Source of the DNA: Bagarius yarrelli
Lineage: Eukaryota > Chordata > Actinopteri > Siluriformes > Sisoridae
Length of the DNA stretch: 64,000 bases
Direction of reading: 5' to 3'
Assembly: GCA_005784505.1 (NCBI GenBank)
Contig: VCAZ01000040.1
Location: 1,650,501 to 1,714,500, forward strand
Shown: piece after piece, positions 57,032-64,000 of the stretch
Numbering within the stretch: position 1 is the stretch's first letter
How the letters are laid out: every line of letters begins with the position of its first letter
Position numbers and translations under genes: made by a program
The notes under the pieces: generated by a model
Databases searched by the model: none
Told to the model about the DNA's origin: nothing
What the model saw: only the letters and a program-made list of their open reading frames with translations

Positions 57032-60000
57032 ATGGCGGCTAACGGGCAGCAGTCGTCCCGAACTCAAGCGAGACGGAGAAATCGAAGCAAAAACATATTG
57101 CACAAGATCAAATGTGGACAGATAACAGGCTTGGGGATGACCCATGGCACACAGGTAGAGGGATCACGACTCATATCTGTTGTAGTTAAATTAAACGCCT
57201 ATGCAGTAGATTTCAGACTAGCAGGCCGCAGAAGTCCCGAGCCTGAAGTTATCGCTTAGCTAACAGCTCTTTAAATCGCGCTAACAAACTCATTCAAAAT
57301 AATGCCGTGATATTGATTTTAGCTGTAGTCTATACATATAGTTGGTTAAATAAAAAACGCACTGCGTATGCGATAGATAATTTATCGTATTGGATGAGAA
57401 AACAGTTGCCAGGATGCAAACCCTGTCTTCGCTACTTAGTTAGCTGTTTTGCTAATACAGTCTAAACCTGTGCAGTATTTCTCAAGTTGATCATACTGCG
57501 TTTATTAGATAATAAGTATCGTGATTTGTGCGCGAACCATAATCGAACTGTGTAGATTACCGTTTTACCAAAGCACAAACTTATCAATCAGTACATGATG
57601 TGTTACCGAGTTAACGTTACTATAAAAAGACATCTTACCACAGTACGATAACGTCTTAAAGATAACCGATCAGTTCCGGGTCGCCGGTACGCTACAAGCC
57701 AGTAACGTATATTCAGACTTGTATTTAATGATGTCGTAAATCGCGATTAGATTGTTTGTTAGTCTTGCAAACTTCGTATGATATTGAAAATTAGGGAAAA
57801 CACGTTGCTAAGGCTGCCTCTGTTGGGCCCTTCAGCAAGGCCCCTACCACTCTCTCTTTGCTCCAGAGATGCTGAACTATTGCTGACCCTGTGTTTAGTG
57901 TTCAAAGCTATAATATGCAAAGAAAAGAATTTCCCTGTGTCAGCAATGTGAAGCAATAAATAAAGCCATAAGCTGATCATTTAGTGAATCAACGAGCTCA
58001 TTTGACTTAATCAAGAGTAGATTTACTCTGTCTGTTCCTGCCATGTGATTTACCTTTCCTTCAGTTACCACTCGTGCTTTAGTGGCCTGAATGTGTGTTT
58101 TGTTTTTTTTTTTTATCATGTGTAACTAGATCCCAGTGAGTCTTCTTGAGGAGAGGGATAAAAAGGCTCGATGGCAGGGAATACCGCTGCTGCTGAGAAA
58201 ACTGTACAACAGCAGCCACATAAACAGCGATTTATCCAAGAGCCACAATGTGGTGAAGGTATCTGTAAAGAAACCCCCATTACAAATAGATCACCATTAT
58301 ATTAATGCATGTGTCATATTTCTTTTTGACTGTTTCCGATGTTTAAAATCATTTTGTGGTAACGCAGGAACTGTCGTCCTTGCTGTCCATGGAGGCGATG
58401 TCCTTTGTGACGGAAGACAGAAAGACACCGCAGGAGTCTGTTTCACCGAACACGTATACCTTTGACCTATTTGGAGGAGTCGATGTGAGTAATGTTGTAC
58501 AAAAACATGTGAATGGATTTGAGGCATTTACTTTTGTGAATTAGCACACCATTTTATGTCTTAATGGTTAATCTATTATGTAATTTTTTTACAGTTGTTC
58601 ATAGAGATTTTGATGCGTCCCACACTTTCAATACAGGGAAATGTTCCAATTAGTAAGTACACATGGTTATTATCCATAATATAATTACATACAAGTAAAT
58701 GTTAAATTCCTGTTACAGTGTATAGTATTGTCTACTACAATAATGGAGTTTTTTCTAAACTGATGGTTAGGTCGGTTATATTGAATGAACACTGAATTAA
58801 TAATTCTGTTGATGGGGACAGATAGAAACCTAGAAAATAGTGCTGAACTTTATTACAACTATATAAAAAAAGTACTAAATGATGAAACGTGCCAAGACAC
58901 ATTTAAAATGAAACTAAAGGTGACCAAGTTAAAATTTGGTCGGTCCAATTGTATTTCATAAAACAGGGATCGCAAAATCTTTAGCCTGACATCCCGGGGC
59001 TATAGCATTTTCCAGTCGGACTACCAAAATGTATCCCTGTATCTTGGAATCGGGTGGAAAATCTGTTCCAGTGCTTTTGCATTCTCTCAGAAATATAATT
59101 GAGTTGTTTATTTTCAGGACTCTTATTTACTAAAAGGGGAAGAGAAACCAGCCTGTGAATGGTATATAAGTGTAAAACATATTTTTAATGAATATTTATT
59201 TGAAATAAATATATATAATTCAATATACATAATAATAAATAAATAATTTTCGGGTACCAGGAAGCCATTATTAAACTGTGGGGTATTGAAAATCGGATAT
59301 TAAAATTCCTGCTTGCTTTTTACACTTTAAATCCGTGATCGTGCAAAGCGGTAGTACTGAGTTTACAAATTATTTGTGAGCGTTGCTCTGGATTTATTCT
59401 GCAACAATCCCCCCAGTGCCTAACTAAATTCCTACCAGGAATTTTTAAATTTTGCGAGCCATGAAAACGATTGTAAAAAAATCAGCATGCTGGAGCTTAG
59501 ATGGTCAGACTTTAGCCTAGAAAGTGATTTATATGAAATGGAAGAGGAAATGCTTGCATGCTTACTGTAACTTCCTCATATGTACAGTTAAGAAACGTCT
59601 CGCTTCTTGTTAACTAAATGCAGTTCTTTATCCTGTAATATATTTTTTGCTAAACAGAATTGTTTTATGTCTGCAGATAATGTTAAGAATACAATCATGA
59701 CATTGCGGCAGGCCTGATATTTATTTTCTGTGTTTGCAGTGGGTGATGATCTCATCAAAGACTGTTTAAGTGTTCTTTACAACTGCTGTATATGTGTATG
59801 TATTTTTTGGCATTCTTTTATTTAAAAGTGTTTGGTTTCCAGTCAGTCTTGGAAATGCAGTAGTATTTCTGAATTCTTTTTGCAGACAGAGGGTGTTACC
59901 AAAAGTCTTGCTGCAAGGGACGACTTTGTCATGTTTCTTTTCACTCTAATGTCAAACAAAAAGACTTTCCTACAAACTGCTACACTTATAGAGGACATCA

Positions 60001-63000
60001 TGGGGGTCCGAAAGGTGTGTTAATTTGGTTGTTTTCGGTTAAGACACCAATCCAGGTTTAACAAATAAGACCTCTAAATCTTATTCAAAACTCTTATCGT
60101 AGGAGGTAATACAGCTAGAGGATATTCCCAACTTGGCTAGTCTGGTGCAGAGCTTTAACCAGCAGCAACTGGCTAACTTCTGCCGTATCCTGTCTGTTAC
60201 CATATCGGAGCCGGATGCAGGCATGGATGATAAACACACTCTTTTGGCCCGCAACGCTCAGCAGAAGAATACAGCGTCTCCATCACGTGCAGAGAGCAAC
60301 CAAGGTCAGAGCTACACGCTTAACAAAATGCAAAAGTCTTATTTACATAGTCTCTCTCTATTGGCAGAGAGGATTGAAGTGTTTCTGTGTTTGAATGAAT
60401 TTTGATGCCTTATCATTTTCATAGTATTGTCCCTGCAGTATATAGGTACAAGACGATAAAACCTCATAAAGTGTATATAACTGAGACTTTCTATGTCTAT
60501 TCAGTTACTCTACTAAATATCCCTGGCTTCATTGAGCGGCTATGCAAGTTGGCCACACGTAAGGTTTCTGAAGCTTCAGGCACGGCTGCATTGTTGCAGG
60601 AGCTAGAGGACTGGCACAGCTGGCTGGACAATGCGCTGGTGTTGGACGCTCTCATGCAGATGGCAATCGAGGAGGCTGAGCAGAGCAGCACAGGTAAGAA
60701 AAGAATGAATGCAGCAGTTTCTGATCTCAGATTTGTGACCGGTGTGAGTTATCGAACAATTATTTGCTCACCAGGAAACAGTTTAAGGAAAAAATAATCA
60801 GATGGCAGGTGTGGTGAAGTGGTAAGGAAGTGTTTTATCATTGGGAACAGCTTCCAGAAAAACAACAGTGTTGATTGCTCGCTACCACATATCCAGGAAC
60901 TACAACAACTGATAAATAATATGGGGCCCAGCTGGGGACTATAAAGGAATCCTGTGTTCTTTTGTTAAGAGATTCAAGACAAGTTGGAAAGGTTGTTGAA
61001 GGAAAAAAGTGTACAAAAAGTCAATGCATAACACTGCTTTAATCAATAACTAAGTAAATGGTAAATAAACAGGGATCAGGTTAAGAAAATCAGCACAAGT
61101 GACAGATGGCAGTAAAACTGCCCTATAATTTGCAGTCAATTAAACAGAATTTAGAAACAGTTTATGCCACAAAGGAATGCTGAGTCAGTTGCTAACCCCA
61201 GTCATGTGAACAGCAACAAAACTGGTTACTTCGCAGATGGCCAGCTTGGTGGAGTGGATCCCATCAGGATCTAATGACTGTGTTTCTCCAGTCTGTGGAA
61301 ACTTTTGGCATAATTAGCTTTACCCGCTCGCCACTATGTCTAGATCCAGAAAGCAAATAGTTTTGCTTTAAAAAATATGAAGATCTATAAGTCCTGATTT
61401 ATAGTTCTGGAGCATGCATAGCTCTTGTTGGCAGATGTGAATCTGTTTTTAGGCAATACTGCATCCTTCTTTCTTTAGCCCAATTTAGATCTGTTTACCA
61501 GGCATAAATTATGTTGTTGAATTATCTTTAAATGGCTTAGTTGGTAGGTTTCACCAAGCATAAACAAATTAGTCCATTAGAAATATTTTGATTGGTTAGA
61601 AACCGGGGCTGGATAACTAATAGAAAAGTAATAGAAAGCAAAATTTAGAACCGCTAACCCACATAATTATTCCATGCCAGTTATTCATTTAATTTTTTAA
61701 AATCCTTCCCCCTTAAAAACGTTACGTTACCTGTTACGTGACTCCACCTGGTCCAGTCAGTGACACTGAAGGGACACGGTGGCGACCACAAATATAAAGT
61801 CAGTGAAGCAACAGCAGAAGCTTGTACCTAAGAAAATCACAGTGAACTATAAGGTCAAAATAGAATAGAGAATATAATAAATACAAAAAAACAATAAAAA
61901 AATAAACCTTTTATTAATCGTAATCAAGGCCTCATCTATGTAAAATCGTTCAATCAATCAAAGTTTTAATTTTAGATCATAGCTCTATTAGAAATAAACC
62001 CAATTACAGGACTAGTTAAGCTTTTGTGGGTTTAAAATAACCGTTAACAAGCTTTAAATGCCAGCGATAGACAAATGTGTATTATTTAACATTTGCCTGG
62101 TGCACAGTGCTGCAGGTTTTGAAAATATTCGCTTGTGTACCCGTAATCCTGTAATTTTTCTGCATCGTCAGTTTTCTTCCTTTTTATCACCTGTATTCCA
62201 GAGTCATCTGATGAAGGTTCACTTTCTTCAAGTCCTCTCAGGCACACGTTGCCTCAGTCCATGAAGATCGTGCACGAGATTATGTACAAAGTGGAGGTTC
62301 TCTACGTGCTGTGTGTCCTGCTCATGGGCCGACAGAGAAATCAGGTCGACTATTTACGCACGTTTCATTTTGAATTTGCTGACTGTGCACTTTTATTACT
62401 TTCTGTCCAACATGTAATTGTGGTGTTTTATCAGTATTTGGACTTACAGTAACTCTCTATCACAGGTTCATAGGATGCTAGCAGAGTTCCGACTGATTCC
62501 GGGTCTGAACAACTTGTTTGACAAGCTGATTTGGAGGAGACATCCATCTAGTCACGTTTTACACAGACAAAACCAGAATTGTGACTGCAGTCCAGTAAGA
62601 CTAGTCCCTGAGCTTGCTATGAAAAGACTAGTCCCCTAACTTACTATAAAAAGAAACACTTTTACACACATGCATCTTGTAACTGGTTAGTGACCTAAAC
62701 AAGTATTTTGACGAAATATTTGCTGCTGTAGACCAGCAAATAATTTTTTGGAGAGGGGTTTAGGTTAAGACAAACCTAGTCCAAGCCGTGGGGCCTTTTT
62801 TTGGCCTGTGCGTTCGGGACAAACTGAAAGTTACACCAAAAAAATTGTACAAATACAGTTATTTAAATTAACTTGGGTTTACATTGATTTTGCTTGGAAA
62901 ATGGAGAAGTTTTATGTTATGCTTACTGAAAATATTTAATTGACAATTACCCAGAATGCAAATCTGTTTCTTTTTACTGAAAGGTAATTTTTGTTTCTCA

Positions 63001-63980
63001 AGATGCATATAAAAATATATCTGGTGTAAAAACTGTTCATATTGTAGGTGTACACACATCTAAAATATGTGGAGGCTTACTTAGGCAATGCTTTTCTATT
63101 CACAGGAGATCTCTTTTAAGATCCAGTTCCTCAGACTTCTCCAGAGCTTCAGTGACCACCATGAGTGAGTACATTTAATAATGTGTATTTCTCTGTCCCT
63201 ATAGATCCCATGCTTCAGTGTGAAAATATTTGTGTGTGTTATAATGATATTAGTTTAAAATGAATTGTGTTCACTTGTTTGGTCTCAGGAACAAATATCT
63301 TCTTCTTAATGGACAAGAGCTGAATGAGCTCAGTGCCATCTCTCTGAAAGCAAATATTCCTGAAGTGGAGGCACTGGTCAACACAGACAGGTACTAAGAA
63401 AATAAGTACACTTTGTTCTCACTAGCCACTCAAATACTTAAAAGTTTTCATGATCTTCTGTTATGTAAATGTGCTTTATGCAGGAATCTAGCATGTGATG
63501 GGAAGAAGGGCCTTCTCACACGGCTGATTTCAGTCATGAAGAAAGAGCCAGTTGATTCATCATTCAGGTAAGTACTCTAATCTAATTTAATTTAATCTTT
63601 TACATAACACATGATCTGATAAAATGTCGTCGCCATAGGTTCTGGCAGGCTAGAGCAGTAGAAAGTTTTCTAAGAGGCGCCACATCTTATGCAGACCAGA
63701 TGTTCCTGCTGAAGAGGGGGTTGTTAGAGGTAAGTAATCTCTGCGTTCTATGTATGCTTTCCCTTATACATTGCACATTCATGTCCATGTGTGTAATGTG
63801 TTGACTTCCATGTTTAATCCTCTCTTTTTGTCCCTGCAGCACATCCTCTTCTGCATCATTGACAGTGGCTGTAAATCACGGGATGTCCTCCAGAGCTATT
63901 TCGATCTGCTAGGTGAACTTATGAAGTTCAACATCGATGCCTTTAAGAGATTTAACAAATATGTAAACACAGAAGAGAAG
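57032..63980 (+). CDS. trpc4ap: TRPC4AP (TRUSS), CUL4-DDB1 substrate receptor and TNFR1/TRPC4-associated protein, 5' part
   Basis: Fifteen coding exons: 57032-57154, 58130-58258, 58368-58484, 58595-58652, 59740-59795, 59886-60014, 60103-60304, 60505-60693, 62202-62344, 62466-62594, 63106-63164, 63289-63390, 63484-63567, 63639-63729, 63840-63980. They give 584 codons in one consistent frame; mammalian TRPC4AP has about 797, so the last exons lie beyond the window. Diagnostic peptides are 'LLSMEAMSFVTEDRK', 'TFDLFGGVD', 'KKTFLQTATLIEDIMGV', 'NQQQLANFCRIL', 'DDKHTLLARNAQQK', 'QELEDWHSWLDNALVLDAL', 'MYKVEVLYVLCVLLMGRQRN', 'PGLNNLFDKLIW' and 'QSYFDLLGELMKFN'. The protein is mostly helical. Mammalian TRUSS scaffolds TNFR1 signalling, binds TRPC4 and recruits MYC to CUL4-DDB1 (family knowledge). 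The N-terminus (MAANGQQSS) lacks the Ala/Gly-rich mammalian extension. The start is the first ATG, in context ACAATGG. Confidence 0.97.
57810..57965 (+). mobile_element. Diverged family A-type SINE fragment (trpc4ap intron 1)
   Basis: Keeps the central block 'gttgggcccttcagcaaggc' and 'ctttgctccagagatgctga', then 'ttgctgaccctgtgtttagt', 'atatgcaaagaaaagaattt' and an AAATAA-type end. The order matches the SINE at 10840-11110 from its central block to the tail; the tRNA head is missing. Same sense as the host gene. Confidence 0.68.
58653..59739 (+). other. trpc4ap: trpc4ap intron 4
   Basis: About 1.1 kb between a GTAAGT donor and a TTTGCAG acceptor, interrupting an ATG codon (A|TG). No repeat or RNA gene recognised inside. 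Confidence 0.7.
60694..62201 (+). other. trpc4ap: trpc4ap intron 8
   Basis: About 1.5 kb between GTAAGA and TATTCCAG, splitting a glutamate codon (G|AG). It is the longest intron in the visible part of the gene. No transposon family recognised with confidence. Confidence 0.7.
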
Positions 63981-64000
63981 GTTAGTGTTGCCTCCTTAGT

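Noticed and set aside
1..64000. CRISPR arrays, phage genes, bacterial operons or toxin systems
   Set aside because: No regularly spaced repeats, Shine-Dalgarno-led gene strings or such families; the DNA is vertebrate.

Overview
The window is vertebrate nuclear DNA, almost certainly from a teleost fish. Genes are split by GT-AG introns, the sequence is AT-rich, and intergenic space is full of decayed Tc1/mariner transposons and tRNA-headed SINEs of types common in fish. The SINE complement looks most like an otophysan such as a catfish, but that is inference. There are no bacterial-type genes, CRISPR arrays or operons.

Four protein-coding genes can be supported. (1) fam110a, plus strand: a probable non-coding first exon near 16.6-16.7 kb, a 5.4 kb intron, then one exon carrying the whole 430-codon CDS (22496-23788) and a long 3'UTR. 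(2) nsfl1c (p47, the p97/VCP cofactor), plus strand: nine coding exons from 44525 to 50213, reconstructed to 371 aa with every splice phase consistent. (3) emp3 (epithelial membrane protein 3), minus strand: four coding exons between 53034 and 51993, 165 aa, convergent with nsfl1c. (4) trpc4ap (TRUSS), plus strand: the first 15 coding exons from 57032 to 63980 (584 codons), running off the right edge. emp3 and trpc4ap are divergent, about 3-4 kb apart. fam110a and nsfl1c are also linked on human 20p13; human TRPC4AP lies on 20q and EMP3 on 19q, so the fish order joins segments that are separate in human.

Region by region: 1-825 is a Tc1 relic carrying a 5'-truncated SINE; 0.8-9.4 kb is gene-free with simple repeats and two copies of a tRNA-headed repeat (family C); 9.4-10.35 kb is a CpG-richer patch with three CACGTG E-boxes, a CRE and a CCAAT box, a candidate unassigned promoter; 10.75-11.2 kb is a SINE nested in an older SINE; 16.5-25.1 kb is fam110a; 25.1-44.4 kb is gene-poor, with four DNA-transposon relics, a local duplication and candidate regulatory motifs; 44.5-64 kb is gene-dense (nsfl1c, emp3, trpc4ap), with family-B SINEs in introns and between genes.

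I found no previously undescribed multi-gene system. The observations most worth following are two SINE families that share a head and central block but have different tails, the orphan CpG/E-box patch, a TATA-led short ORF at 25.6 kb, and a pair of X-box-like motifs at 39.1 kb. All protein identifications rest on recognition of conserved motifs, exon phases and domain order, not on a database search.
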